Shown one piece after another: positions 1 to 12,226 of a DNA stretch of 64,000 bases (positions within the stretch are counted from its first letter, which is position 1; each line of letters starts with the position of its first letter). Under the pieces are notes generated by a model. The model did no database searches, had not been told where the DNA came from, and saw only the letters and a list, made by a program, of their open reading frames with translations. A program made the position numbers and the translations under genes. The stretch comes from Artocarpus heterophyllus (lineage: Eukaryota; Streptophyta; Magnoliopsida; Rosales; Moraceae), in assembly GCA_025403435.1 (NCBI GenBank), contig JAJQZP010000048.1, forward strand, positions 703,011 to 767,010, in the 5' to 3' direction.

Positions 1-190
1 GCTGCAATTACAACACCTCAAAAGAAGCAACAAAAGAGACCGGTTGATCCGAAAGGTATGGGTTGCTTCTTCTGTGGAGCTACAGGGCATAAAAAGAAGC
101 ATTGTACCAATTATCACGCTCGGCGTGCAAGAAAAGGTATGCTTCTTAATTTGGTTCGTTCTGAGGTTAATTTAACTTCGGTACCTGAAC
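1..190 (+). pseudogene. Copia B gag C-terminal part with zinc knuckle
   Basis: Frame 1 is open from the window edge to 190. It encodes a lysine-rich stretch and then a CX2CX4HX4C knuckle (C-F-F-C, then G-H, then C; about residues 23-36), the RNA-binding motif of retroelement nucleocapsid. The frame ends where the Gypsy LTR starts at 191 and resumes at 9031 with the protease. The N-terminal gag is outside the window. It is a fragment of a dead polyprotein because stops occur later in pol. Confidence 0.8.
186..190. repeat. Target-site duplication of Gypsy C, left copy (TGAAC)
   Basis: TGAAC lies immediately before the LTR start at 191 and is repeated at 9031-9035 directly after the second LTR. 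Five bases is normal for LTR retrotransposon integrase. It fixes the element limits exactly. Confidence 0.93.
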
Positions 191-2161
191 TGTAACACCC
201 GTATTTTTAACGGGCATGATTTTGTAAAATTTAATGAATAAAATGTGACTATTTAAAATTACTAAGTTGTTTATGATCATTTAAAAAAAAAATAAATACC
301 ACTTTAGTATTTTCTTACCAAGTCTTCCTAAGAAACATTCAAAACTTACCAACACTTACTTCTACCAATCTTGTCTCCCTAAATTATTGCTCAATTATAT
401 AGACTTCTTCTCATTTTGCTAAAGGTATCCGAAGGGGACATTGAATTATTTTCCATCAATTCATAGAAGACATGGAGATATTTTCTCAACCACCTAATTA
501 ATTATTTCCTTATCTTCTTCTATAATTCACTCCAATTATCCCCTCAATTATGTTGGCATTATTTGCTAAAAGTCTTCATGGGAGACAAGATGATATTTTC
601 CTTTAAGACTCTTTTGTTTCTTCTTACAACTTTCCCCCGTAAACATCCCATTCCTCTTAAGCATTTTGATATCTTTTTATTTAACTATCACCACCTTCTT
701 CTCTAGTTCTCATTCTCTCCCTTCTCACTTCAAATTTCTAAGTAAAGACATAGAGCACAAAGCTCTCTTTGTGGCTAAGACAATTATAATTCCCAACCAT
801 GATCGAGGCGGTTTTAGAGTTAATTCAAGCTTAATTGATAACCCAAACTTTGGTGCTTTTCAAAGAAGTTTTGAGGTAGGTTTTCTTTAATCTAAACTTA
901 GTTTTTAGTATGTATTTTCTCCATGTTTAATGCATAAAAATACTTTAATGGCACTAGTAGACGGGTTTACACATAACTCACTTATGAATGTGATTATACG
1001 TTGTGCTTTAGTTTTAATTGTCCTTATGCATGCCTTAGGGTCAAGGATGTGTGGAGCTAACGTTAATTGATTCCAGGATTAAAAGATTGTTGATAAGCTT
1101 GAAAGGTAGGGATTCTATTACTCATTTTTGTGAGGTTTTTATAGAATTAAAATTGATTGTTTTGCCGCAATATATATATATCTATGTTGAACTGATATTA
1201 TATGAGTATCACATATGAAACTATGACATGGACTCGTCTTGTATTGTACAGCGAGGAACATAATGAATTGACACATGTTATAAATTGAGAAGCATGGTTA
1301 GGAAAACTGACTCTATTAATAATGATTTAATATAGAGAAATGGTGAGACATGAAGAGGGCGGCGGTTACGTCCTTGGGCATGAATACCCAAAAAGGTAAA
1401 ATAGGGGGAAGGTGATGACGCTTCCTTGGGTTGAAAGTCCCAGAACACACTGTACAGGAATTGATTTGGTGAGGACTCGGGGCTTGATGTCCCCTCACCG
1501 GAACACCCTTGGAATGCTTTGAGGGTGATTAAGTGCGCCCTTTGGGTTTCGATGAGTTGAGTGATACTTAATTTAACATGGATACCTAGGAACAATGATG
1601 ATTGGTAATATTTGTATAAATGTGTAATTATGACACTTGGTAATGATTAACTACGGTATCCATAAGATGTGATCATAATAAACCTCATAATCTGGAATAT
1701 GATGTAACCTACTAACCATGCAGTTTTTAATGTGGTAATGGATAAACCATAAGGTGAGTCATGATTTCCCTACTGGGCATGTCGATGCTCATCCCTATCA
1801 TATCTTCATATCTCAGGTGGAACTCAGTGCAACATATCTGAAGAGGAATAAGCGAAAACAATCCTGCTGTTTTCGTGTTAGAAGACCCTGTTTAATTACA
1901 ACTTATCTACAACATGTAAGAGTTGTATTATTTTTTTTATGGCTGTGTTAAGTTATTTGAGAATTGTACTATGGTGATGATGACTGTAATTACATATATT
2001 TGGTGCTATACTAAAAACTGTGGTTTGTATTTAAAACGTTTATTTTTATTTTTCTTGTTGTTTAAAGACCCATGGGCATTGTTTAATTGATTTAAATAAT
2101 TTAAAATTTAAAATTATTTTTATTTATTTAAAACTGTTAACCCCCACATAGGGGTGTTACA
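191..2161 (+). repeat. 5' LTR of Gypsy C
   Basis: It runs from TGTAACACCC to GGGGTGTTACA, 1971 bp, with near-complete identity to 7064-9030. The first bases include a short inverted repeat (CCCGT, 7-base loop, ACGGG at 199-215). A small open frame at 666-890 also occurs in the other LTR (7535-7759) and has no visible domain; I do not call it a gene. Confidence 0.95.
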
Positions 2162-2168
2162 GAATTTT

Positions 2169-2181
2169 TGGTATCAGAGCC
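2169..2181 (+). other. Primer-binding site, initiator-Met tRNA
   Basis: TGGTATCAGAGCC begins 7 bases after the 5' LTR end. It is complementary to the 3' end of plant tRNA-iMet, the usual primer of Gypsy and Copia minus-strand synthesis. Confidence 0.92.
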
Positions 2182-2312
2182 TAGGTTCGATTAACCTAGG
2201 GGGTATAGGACCACCTTAAAAATTAATCTGTGGAAATGGTTTTAAAGTTAGGTGTTAATGTCATCATCATTTGATACTGATCCTAGTTAAATTTTCGCAG
2301 CCAGTAGAAACT

Positions 2313-3398
2313 ATGCCACCAAGACGTCAAATGCAATCGTCTGAGCTGTCACAACCGGTTGAACATGCTCAAGAAGTTGAGCAACCGAAACCGATGGAAC
2401 AAGCTCAAGAAGATGAGCAACTACGACATGCAACACAATCCCCGCCAGCTGCACCAGAAGTAAATAATTTAGGACAAATTCTTCAAGCATTACAAATTGT
2501 GCAAAGACCTGTGGAGGTTCGTGATCCTGAACAACGACATCTAACTCTGTTGAAGGAGTTTATGAAGCAGAAACCACCCACATTTAGTGGAGAACCTAAC
2601 CCGGTCATAGCAGAACAATGGCTAAAGGCAGTCAAAAAGAAGTTGGACACCTTGAGGATTCCACGGGAGTATTGGGTTAGCTTTTCAACCTATATATTTG
2701 AGGGTAAAGCCAAAGAATGGTGGGATCTTCAGAAAGACGACTACGACGTGCCGAATCTTACATGGGAGCAGTTCGAAACCATTTTTCGCAACACCTATAT
2801 TCCTCAGAGCCATAGGCAAGCAATGATGCGAGAATTTGAAAACCTAGTGCAGGGAGATACAACAGTTGCCGAATACCATGCTCGATTTATAGAATTGTCT
2901 CGCTACAATCCCGGGGCTGTATCGGATCCAATGGCGAGATGCGAAAAATTTAGAAATAACCTGAGGCCGAAAATCAGACAAATGATAGCTGCTGTTCCAT
3001 CAACAGATTTTCTTGATCTTGTAGCTGCGGCACAGCGGGCAGAGACAGAACTAAATAACTCCTATAGAGAGTATAAGGGTTTTGGTGGGCGTCAAAGGAA
3101 AATAAGTAAGAAGGAGAAGTCACAAAGGCAAGTCCTTCAGCATAGTGGAGTGACTATTGGTGGTGGATCTTCTGGCAGTGGTCGTTTCCAACCGTATGCT
3201 TGTTATAACTGTGGACAAGTGGGACATCTGAGGAGAAATTGCCCTAACCGCCCTGCACAATCATCCTTTGCACTAAGGCCACAAGAAATTCATTTTGGCT
3301 CCACTGCATGGGGAGGGAGTCAAAATCGTGGAGCGCCTCAGCAAAACACTCCAGCTTCCCAAGTCTCAGTAACTCAACCTCGAGGGTTCCAGCCTTAG
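2313..3398 (+). pseudogene. gag: Gypsy C gag (capsid-nucleocapsid), ends at an in-frame TAG
   Basis: I start at the ATG at 2313 (M-P-P-R-R-Q), the usual kind of opening for this lineage; the frame is open a little further upstream without an ATG. A Gln/Glu/Pro-rich N-terminus is followed by the retrotransposon-gag capsid domain (W-W-D-L region near 2720, Y-I-P-Q-S-H-R near 2800). A CX2CX4HX4C zinc knuckle (C-Y-N-C to N-C) lies at about 3208-3243. TAG at 3396-3398 interrupts the frame, which then continues into the linker and protease. Single-frame gag-pol is normal in this group, so the TAG is either a mutation or a read-through stop. Confidence 0.85.
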
Positions 3399-4130
3399 TA
3401 CAACTATCAGCAGCGCCCACAGGGTTCCAATTTTTATGCTAATCAGAACTTCCAACCGACTCCACAAGGCTCAGTGAATCAAAGGCCATATTTTTCTGGA
3501 AGAAATAATAATAAGGCTAGTAGTAGCCAAGGAAACCGAGGAAAAAGTGATAAAGGAAAAGCACCAGCACATGCTTATGCAATTACGGCTACAACTGGAC
3601 AAGGAAAACAGGCTGATCACTCAGTTGTAGACGGTATGATTCAAGTGTCTCATTCTTGGGCTCATGTATTATTTGACACTGGTGCCACTCATTCATTTAT
3701 ATCTATGTTATTTGCTTCCGTACTACAATTAGAAACTGAGACATGTAGTTCATCATTAACCCTTAGTACACCAATGGGCGGGATAGCTGAAGTATCCATA
3801 ATTTATAAATCAGTGTGTATTGTTATAGGAGAACATAAACTATCGGCTGACCTATATGTAATAACTATGACAGAGTTTGATGTAATCTTAGGAATGGATT
3901 GGTTAACTAAATACCAGGCAATAGTAGATTGTCATAGGAAACATGTCTCTTTGTTCACCAAGAATGGACAAGTTATCGAATTTCAAGCAAAGACAGGGAC
4001 AGTGACGCCAGCCCCAGTGCTAAAGGCTTGTATTGGAGGACGAAGGAATTTCAACAATCTTGGGACGATCTTTGCTTCGAAGGGAGAACTAAAGAGGAAC
4101 AACCCATCCTCTCATACTCTTGGTGGATGA
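3399..4130 (+). pseudogene. Gypsy C gag-pol linker and aspartic protease
   Basis: The same frame as gag continues past the TAG through a Gln/Asn-rich linker into the aspartic protease. The catalytic triad context is F-D-T-G-A-T-H-S-F near 3673-3699, and the second hallmark I-L-G-M-D-W-L lies near 3887-3907. The frame terminates at 4130. The start of RT (V-D-E-F-S-D-V-F) is read in the +1 frame from about 4120, so a small indel shifts the frame between 4080 and 4120. Confidence 0.82.
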
Positions 4131-5058
4131 ATTTTCAGATGTTTTTCTAGATGAATTGCCTGGACTTCTGCCTGATAGAGAAATTGAGTTTGTCATCGAC
4201 TTAATTCCAAGAGCAGAGCCTGTTTCTATTGCACCGTATCGAATGGCACCTGCTGAGAAGGTTGAATTAAGAAAGCAGTTGGACGAACTACTAGAGAAAG
4301 GATTTATTCGACCAAGTATGTCACCTTAGGGAGCTCCAGTGCTTTTTGTGAAGAAACATGATGGATTGTTGATGCTCTGTGTTGATTATCGCCAGCTTAA
4401 TCGACTGACTATCAAGAACAAATATTCTCTGCCCTGAATTGACGAGTTGTTCAATCAGTTAGGGGGATCTCGCTACTTCTAAAAGATTGACTTACGATTT
4501 GGATATCACCAATTGAAGATTAGGGAAGAGGACATTCCAAAGACGGCTTTCCGGACTCGCTATGGTTACTTTGAATTCCTTGTCATGCCTTTTGGGTTGA
4601 TCAATGCACCAGTGGCTTTTATGGACTTGATGAACCGTGTCTTTCGATCATACTTAGATCAATTTATCATTGTTTTCATAGATGATATCTTGATCTATTC
4701 TAAAAACGAAGAAGAACATGCTGAGCATTTGAGGATCGCTCTACAAACGTTGAGAGAACATGGTCTTTATGCAAAAAGAGAAAAATGTGATTTCTGGATG
4801 ACGAAGGTCAAGTTCCTTGGACACGTTGTCTCTGAAGAAGGCATCTCAGTGGACCCCTCCAAAATTGAAGCAGTGCTAAATTGGGAACGACCAAAGAACG
4901 TGTCAGAAATTCAAAGTTTCCTCGGACTAGCTGGATACTATCGACGCTTCGTAGAGAATTTTTCAAAGATTGCTTCTCCATTAACAAAACTCACAAGGAA
5001 GAATGTCAAGTTCGTGTGGGATGATAAATGTGAAGAAGCATTTGAGGAACTAAAGTGA
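4120..5058 (+). pseudogene. Gypsy C reverse transcriptase, several nonsense codons
   Basis: RT runs from V-D-E-F-S-D-V-F through F-I-R-P-S to the catalytic [10 protein letters not shown] box near 4672-4701, then F-L-G-H-V-V-S and the G-Y-Y-R-R-F tail. Stops interrupt it at 4327 (TAG at the expected Trp of S-P-W-G-A-P), 4436 (TGA), 4481 (TAA) and 5056 (TGA). Several are single C-to-T or G-to-A changes away from the expected codon. The enzyme cannot be made intact from this copy. Confidence 0.87.
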
Positions 5059-5076
5059 AGACTCACTAGTGCACCT

Positions 5077-7008
5077 GTGCTAATCATACCTAACAACGAG
5101 GAGCCTTACACAGTATACACTGATGCCTCAGGAAACGGTTTGGGTTGTGTGTTAATGCAGCATGGACGAGTAGTTGCCTACGCTTCACGCCAGTTGAAAC
5201 CCCATGAGAGAAACTACCCCACACATGATCTTGAGTTAGCTGCTGTGGTTTTCGCACTCAAAATTTGGAGATGTTATCTATATGGCGCAAAGTTCGAGCT
5301 ATATTCAGATCATCAAAGTCTGAAATATTTGTTTACTCAAAAGGATCTCAATCTAAGGCAACGAAGATGGACTGAGTACATGGTGGACTATGACTTTAGT
5401 ATCCAATATCATCCTGGAAAAGCAAATGCCGTGGCAGATGCTCTAAGTCGTAAGAACAACGGACGTATAGCCAGTTTAGCATTGGAAGATTGGAGACGAG
5501 TCACCATCGCCGACTTCAACTTGCAATATTATGAAGATAACGAGAGAGCTTTCTTATTCAATGTGATAGCAACTCCTACGTTAATTCAGAAAGTAAAACA
5601 AGGACAATGGCACGATGAAGGATTACGTAGGGTTTGGGAACAAATACAAAATGGAGAACAACTGGATGGATGGCAGATTGAGCCAGAAGGATTTTTACTT
5701 TACAAAGGAAGATTAGTTGTTCCAGAGGATCCATATCTCAGGCATGCGGTGCTAGATGAGGCTCACCGTTCAAAGTTTGCTATTCATCCTGGAAGCACAA
5801 AAATGTATATGGATCTAAAACGACAATACTGGTGGCGAGGAATGAAACGAGATGTAGCAACCTTTGTCTCTAAGTGCATGACGTGTCAACAGGTTAAAGC
5901 AGAACATCAAAAGCCTGGAGGCGAGTTGAGGAGCTTACCTATTCCAGAATGGAAGTGGGATCATGTGACAATGGACTTTGTTACTAGATTTCCTAAGACT
6001 CAAATAGGGCATGACGCCGTTTGGGTAATTGTAGATCGTTTAACTAAGACAGCCCACTTCATCCCAATCAGAACTAATTATAGTGTCTCAAAATTATGTC
6101 AATTGTACGTGGAAAAGGTAGTGACATTGCATGGAGTGCCAATGTCAATAGTTTCCGATAGAGATACACGTTTCACGTCGAAATTTTGGAGAGGATTGCA
6201 GAGGGCCTTGGGAACTCAATTGAATTTTAGTACAGCTTTTCATCCTCAAACAGATGGACAATCTGAACGTGTCATTCAGATTCTCGAGGATATGCTTCGG
6301 GCTTGTGTGCTGGACTTTGGAACGAATTGGGCTGCACAGCTGCCATATGTTGAATTCGCATATAACAACAGTTACCAAGCAAGTATTAAAATGGCTCCAT
6401 ATGATGCCTTATATGGTAGACCTTGTAGATCTCCATTGTGTTGGGCTGAAAAGGAAGAGCGTCTTGAACTTGGGCCTCAGTTTATCAGAGAAACAACGGA
6501 TAAGATCCAGATTATTCATGAACGTCTTCAGACAGCTCAAAGTCGACAAAAGAGTTATGCAGATAAGAGGAGGCGACCTTTAGAGTTCATGATCGGAGAC
6601 TTTGTGTTCTTAAAAGTGAAACCAAAACGAGGTATATCTCGATTTGGTGTTAAAGGAAAGTTAGCACCAAGGTATACAGGACCATTTGAGATTGTGGAAC
6701 GCATTGGAACGTTGGCATACCGTTTAGACCTACCACCACAATTGTCTCATGTACATAATGTGTTTCATGTATCGATGTTGAGAAAGTATGAACCCGACCC
6801 TTCACATGTGATCATGTGGACAGATGTGCCAATTCAAGGAGATACGAATTATGAAGAAATTCCAGTTCAAATACTGGATCATGAAATAAAATTATTACGT
6901 CGTCGTGGAATTCCTCTGGTGAAAGTGATGTGGCAACACCATGATGTGGAGGAAGCCACATGGGAACTTGAATCTGAAATGAGAGAAAAGTACCCACATT
7001 TGTTTTAA
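5077..7008 (+). CDS. Gypsy C RNase H, integrase and chromodomain segment (open frame)
   Basis: This is a 643-codon open stretch in the pol frame. RNase H runs from T-D-A-S-G-N-G-L-G (about residue 15) to V-A-D-A-L-S-R-K (about residue 125). The integrase HHCC zinc finger follows (H-P-G-S-T-K-M and C-M-T-C-Q-Q-V-K). The DDE core has D in T-M-D-F-V-T, D in V-S-D-R-D-T-R-F and E in D-G-Q-S-E-R. The C-terminal end ([14 protein letters not shown]) looks like the chromodomain that steers chromovirus integration. It stops with TAA 56 bases before the 3' LTR. No own start codon is expected because it is the distal part of gag-pol. Confidence 0.92.
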   Translation: MLIIPNNEEPYTVYTDASGNGLGCVLMQHGRVVAYASRQLKPHERNYPTHDLELAAVVFALKIWRCYLYGAKFELYSDHQSLKYLFTQKDLNLRQRRWTEYMVDYDFSIQYHPGKANAVADALSRKNNGRIASLALEDWRRVTIADFNLQYYEDNERAFLFNVIATPTLIQKVKQGQWHDEGLRRVWEQIQNGEQLDGWQIEPEGFLLYKGRLVVPEDPYLRHAVLDEAHRSKFAIHPGSTKMYMDLKRQYWWRGMKRDVATFVSKCMTCQQVKAEHQKPGGELRSLPIPEWKWDHVTMDFVTRFPKTQIGHDAVWVIVDRLTKTAHFIPIRTNYSVSKLCQLYVEKVVTLHGVPMSIVSDRDTRFTSKFWRGLQRALGTQLNFSTAFHPQTDGQSERVIQILEDMLRACVLDFGTNWAAQLPYVEFAYNNSYQASIKMAPYDALYGRPCRSPLCWAEKEERLELGPQFIRETTDKIQIIHERLQTAQSRQKSYADKRRRPLEFMIGDFVFLKVKPKRGISRFGVKGKLAPRYTGPFEIVERIGTLAYRLDLPPQLSHVHNVFHVSMLRKYEPDPSHVIMWTDVPIQGDTNYEEIPVQILDHEIKLLRRRGIPLVKVMWQHHDVEEATWELESEMREKYPHLF

Positions 7009-7050
7009 CATTGTAATCAGTGTACGAAATTTCGAGGACGAAATTTTTAT

Positions 7051-7063
7051 AGGAGGGGAGAGC
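7051..7063 (+). other. Polypurine tract of Gypsy C
   Basis: AGGAGGGGAGAGC directly precedes the 3' LTR. Just upstream is the hairpin-like GAAATTTCGAGGACGAAATTT (7026-7046), which is also present next to the polypurine tract of the 42347-50509 element. It primes plus-strand synthesis. Confidence 0.85.
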
Positions 7064-9030
7064 TGTAACACCCGTATTTTTAACGGGCATAATTTTGTAA
7101 AATTTAATGAATAAAATGTGACTATTTAAAATTACTAAGTTGTTTATGATCATTTAAAAAAAAAATACCACTTTAGTATTTTCTTACCAAGTCTTCCTAA
7201 GAAACATTCAAAACTTACCAACACTTACTTCTACCAATCTTGTCTCCCTAAATTATTGCTCAATTATATAGACTTCTTCTCATTTTGCTAAAGGTATCCG
7301 AAGGGGACATTGAATTATTTTCCGTCAATTCATAGAAGACATGGAGATATTTTCTCAACCACCTAATTAATTATTTCCTTATCTTCTTCTATAATTCACT
7401 CCAATTATCCCCTCAATTATGTTGGCATTATTTGCTAAAAGTCTTCATGGGAGACAAGATGATATTTTCCTTTAAGACTCTTTTGTTTCTTCTTACAACT
7501 TTCCCCCGTAAACATCCCATTCCTCTTAAGCATTTTGATATCTTTTTATTTAACTATCACCACCTTCTTCTCTAGTTCTCATTCTCTCCCTTCTCACTTC
7601 AAATTTCTAACTAAAGACATAGAGCACAAAGCTCTCTTTGTGGCCAAGACAATTATAATTCCCAACCATGATCGAGGCGGTTTTAGAGTTAATTCAAGCT
7701 TAATTGATAACCCAAACTTTGGTGCTTTTCAAAGAAGTTTTGAGGTAGGTTTTCTTTAATCTAAACTTAGTTTTTAGTATGTATTTTCTCCATGTTTAAT
7801 GCATAAAAATACTTTAATGGCACTAGTAGACGGGTTTATACATAACTCACTTATGAATGTGATTATACGTTGTGCTTTAGTTTTAATTGTCCTTATGCAT
7901 GCCTTAGGGTCAAGGATGTGTGGAGCTAACGTTAATTGATTCCAGGATTAAAAGATTGTTGATAAGCTTGAAAGGTAGGGATTCTATTACTCATTTTTGT
8001 GAGGTTTTTATAGAATTAAAATTGATTGTTTTGCCGCAATATATATATATCTATGTTGAACTGATATTATATAAGTATCACATATGAAACTATGACATGG
8101 ACTCGTCTTGTATTGTACGACGAGGAACATAATGAATTGACACATGTTATAAATTGAGAAGCATGGTTAGGAAAACTGACTCTATTAATAATGATTTAAT
8201 ATAGAGAAATGGTGAGACATGAAGAGGGCGACGGTTACGTCCTTGGGCATGAATACCCAAAAGGTAAAATAGGGGGAAGGTGATGACGCTTCCTTGGGTT
8301 GAAAGTCCCAGAACACACTGTACAGGAATTGATTTGGTGAGGACTCGGGGCTTGATGTCCCCTCACCGGAACACCCTTGGAATGTTTATAGGGTGATTAA
8401 GTGCGCCCATTTGGGTTTCGATGAGTTGAGTGATACTCAATTTAACATGGATACCTAAGAACAATGATGATTGGTAATATTTGTATAAATGTGTAATTAT
8501 GACACTTGGTAATGATTAACTACGGTATCTATAAGATGTGATCATAATAAACCTCATAATCTAGAATATGATGTAACCTACTAACCATGCAGTTTTTAAT
8601 GTGGTAATGGATAAACCATAAGGTGAGTCATGATTTCCCTACTGGGCATGTCGATGCTCATCCCTATCATATCTTCATATCTCAGGTGAAACTCAGTGCA
8701 ACATATCTGAAGAGGAATAAGCGAAAACAATCCTGCTGTTTTCGTGTTAGAAGACCTTGTTTAATTACAACTTATCTACAACATGTAAGAGTTGTATTAT
8801 TTTTTTTATGGCTGTGTTAAGTTATTTGAGAATTGTACTATGGTGATGATGACTGTAATTATATATATTTGGTGCTATACTAAAAACTGTGGTTTGTATT
8901 TAAAACGTTTATTTTTATTTTTCTTGTTGTTTAAAGACCCATGGGCATTGTTTAATTGATTTAAATAATTTAAAATTTAAAATTATTTTTATTTATTTAA
9001 AACTGTTAACCCCCACATAGGCGTGTTACA
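7064..9030 (+). repeat. 3' LTR of Gypsy C
   Basis: It is 1967 bp, TGTAACACCC to GCGTGTTACA. It differs from the 5' LTR by scattered substitutions, by an indel in the A-run near 7157 and by a small change cluster near 8385. It is followed at 9031-9035 by the TGAAC target duplication. Confidence 0.95.
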
Positions 9031-12000
9031 TGAACACACTTGGTGGATGGATTCTGGTGCAACCGCTCATATTAATGTGTCTATGCAGGGATGCCTGAGA
9101 TGCCGAAAGCCAACTGATGGTGAAAGATGCATCTACATGGGCGATGGCAAGAAAGTTGAAGTTGAAGCAATAGGAAAATTTAGATTATTGTTAAAGACTG
9201 GATTTTATTTGGATCTTGATGAAACATTTATTGTACCGTCTTTTAGACGGAATTTGATTTCTATTTCAGCTTTGGACAAATCTGGTTATTCTTGTTCATT
9301 TGGAAATGGAAAATTTAGTTTGTTTCATGATTCAAAATTAGTTGGTTCTGGTTCTTTATCAGGTTACGATAATCTTTATTTGCTTGATACAATTGCTTCA
9401 TTTAATGAATCCTTGCAATTAAGTACACGAGGTATAAAGAGAAAATTAACCAATGAGAATTCAGCTGCGTTATGGCACAAGAGATTGGGTCATATCTCCA
9501 GAAGGAGAATAGAGAGACTTGTGTCAGACGAAATTCTCGATCCCTTAGACTTTACAGATTTTGATATTTGTGTTAACTGTATTAAGGGGAAACAAACCAA
9601 TAAAAGGAGATTTGAGGCCAACAGGACTTTGGACGTCTTAGAACTTATACATACAGACATTTGTGGGCCATTCCCTATGGCTTCTTGGAATGGTCAACAA
9701 TATTTTATAACGTTCATAGACGATTTTTCCAGATATGGCTACATATATCTCATTCATGAAAAGTCACAGTCGCTGGATGTGTTCAAAAATTATAAGGCTG
9801 AAGTTGAAAATCAACTCAGCAAAAGGATTAAAAGCGTCAGATCTGACCGTGGTGGTGAATACTATGATAGATATGACGGTTCAGGTGAACAACGTCCGGG
9901 ACCGTTTGCTAAGTTCCTAGAGGAAAGCGGTATCGTCCCACAGTACACTATGCCGGGTTCGCCCACTATGAATGGTGTTGCTGAAAGACGAAACAGAACG
10001 CTTAAGGACATGGTGAGGAGTATGATTTCTCATTCTACCTTACCAGAATCACTCTGGGGAGAAGCACTTAAGACTGCAGCGTATATCCTTAACAGGGTTC
10101 CAACTAAAGCAACTACCAAAACCCCTTACGAACTTTGGACGGGCAAGAAGCCTAGTCTAAAGCATTTGCATGTTTGGGGATGTCCAGCTGAGGCAAGGCC
10201 TTATAGGCCTAATGAAAAGAAACTGGACTCAAGGACGGTTAGTTGTTATTTTATTGGATACTCTGAAAGATCCAGGGGGTACAAGTTTTATGATCCCACG
10301 ACCAAATCAATTTTTGAGACAGGGAATGTCAGGTTCTTTGAGGATGTCAAGTTTGCGGGGGGAGATATGGTTAGGGACTTTGTCTTTGAAGAGGAATATA
10401 TTGATATTCCCATAGCTGTTATTGACATTGATCAGGTTTCTACTCCTGACATTGTTCAAGAAGCAGACCCAAATCAAGACAATGTCGGAAAACCTCCTAT
10501 TCCAGAAATTGTTCCAGAAGAACAAACTCAACCACCTCAAGAACTTATGCCATTAAGGAGATCCACTAGACAAAGGAGAAGTGCGGTGCCAGATGATTAC
10601 ATTGTATTTCTCTAAGAACATCAGTATGACATTGGTATGGTGGAAGATGATCCAATAAACTTCCGTCAAGCCATGGAAAGTTCTAGATCTCAAGAGTGGA
10701 TTGATGCCATGAATGAAGAGATAAAGTCTATGAAAGACAATGATGTTTGGGATCTTGTCCCATTGCCTGAAGGTGCGAAACCCATTGGTTACAAATGGAT
10801 ATTTAAGACCAAAAGGGATTCGAAAGGCAATGTGGAGAGGTATAAGGCTCGTCTTGTCGCTAAAGGCTTTACACAGAAAGAAGGCATTGATTATAAAGAG
10901 ACTTTCTCTCCGGTTTCTTCGAAAGACTCTTTTAGGATTATAATGGCATTAGTGGCATATTTTGATCTTGAGCTTTATCAGATGGATGTTAAGACTGCGT
11001 TCCTCAATGGTGACATTGATGAAACAATCTATATGGTGCAACCGGAAAACTTTGTGTTAGGAGATGCAAAGAAGATGGTTTGCAAATTAAAGAAATCTAT
11101 CTATGGGCTCAAGCAAGCTTCTCGTCAATGGTATTACAAATTTCATCAGGTTATCATCTCGTTCGGTTTTGAGATGAATTTGGTAGATGATTGTATATAC
11201 CATAAGTTCAGTGGGAGTAAGTATATTTTCCTAGTTTTATATGTCGATGACATTTTGCTTGCCAACAACAATATAGGCTTATTGCATAAAACCAAGAGAT
11301 TTCTGTCAAAGAAAATTGAGATGAACGATCTTGATGACGCTTCTTTTGTAATGGGTATACAGATACACCGGGATTGCTCTCGGGGTATTTTAGGATTGTC
11401 ACAAAAGGGCTATATCGAAAATATTCTTAAGAGATATGGCATGCAGGACTGTAAACCAGGTGATACCCCTGTGGCTAAGGGAGACAAGTTTAGTCTCAAT
11501 CAGTGCCCTAAGAATGATTTTGAGGTTAAGGAAATGCAGAAGATTCCTTATGCGTCAGTAGTAGGGAGTCTAATGTATGCTCAGGTTTGTACGCGTCCGG
11601 ATATTGCGTACGTTACAGGGATGTTGGGCAGGTACTTAAGCAATCCTGGAAAGGATCACTGGGTAGTAGCCAAATGAGTCTTGAGGTATTTTCAGAGAAC
11701 AAAGGATTACATGGTCACGTATCGGAGGTCGGAACAGCTTGAGATCATTAGGTATACTGACTCTGATTTTGCTGGATGCCAAGATAGTATGAAATCTACA
11801 TTGGGCTATGTCTACCTTCTGGCTGGAGGTGCTGTCTCTTGGAAGAGTGCTAAACAGTCTCTTATAGCATCTTCTACAATGGCGGCAGAGTTCATAGCAT
11901 GTTATGAGGCGTCCAATCATGGAATATTGCTGCAAAATTTTGTCACAGGGCTGCGTATAGTGGACAGTATTCAAAGACCACTCAAGATATTTTGTGACAA

Positions 12001-12226
12001 CAAGTCAGCAGTTTTGTATTCCAACAACAACAGGAGCTCGACGAAGTCAAAGCATATAGAGATCAAGTTCCTAGTTGTGAAAAAAAGAGTTCAGAGTGGA
12101 CAGTTATCTATAGAGCACATCAGCACAAACTCCATGATTGCGGATCCGCTTACTAAAGGATTGCCACCCAAAATGTTTCATGAGCACACTGCTCGTATGG
12201 GTGTCATATCATTTCAGGATATTTAG
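9031..12226 (+). pseudogene. pol: Copia B pol: protease, integrase, RT and RNase H with two nonsense codons
   Basis: The polyprotein resumes after the Gypsy insertion. Protease is [11 protein letters not shown] (9041-9073). The GAG-pre-integrase segment is L-W-H-K-R-L-G-H. The integrase core has [15 protein letters not shown] and [11 protein letters not shown] has K-A-R-L-V-A-K-G-F, Q-M-D-V-K-T-A-F-L-N-G and the catalytic L-Y-V-D-D-I-L. RNase H is D-S-D-F-A-G ending in the A-D-P-L-T-K-G motif. TAA at 10613-10615 lies before RT and TGA at 11675-11677 replaces the Trp expected before L-R-Y-F. Both are in-frame point mutations and everything else stays in one frame. The final stop is TAG at 12224-12226. 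Confidence 0.93.

Larger units (their letters stand above)
191..9030 (+). mobile_element. Ty3/Gypsy chromovirus-type retrotransposon C (autonomous type, mutated)
   Basis: The element has 1.97-kb LTRs (191-2161 and 7064-9030), a tRNA-iMet primer site, a gag with CX2CX4HX4C knuckle, protease, RT, RNase H, HHCC integrase and a C-terminal chromodomain-like segment. The domain order and the long LTRs suggest the Del/Tekay group. The LTRs differ at about twenty visible sites and small indels (for example around 8116 and 8385), so the insertion is not fresh. Several in-frame stops and one frameshift break gag-pol. LTR family, primer site and polypurine tract are shared with the non-autonomous element at 42347-50509. 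Confidence 0.95.

Noticed and set aside
666..890. 74-codon frame in the Gypsy C LTR, repeated at 7535-7759
   Set aside because: It is present only because the LTR is duplicated; it has no domain and no own start context, and the downstream sequence resembles non-coding LTR.
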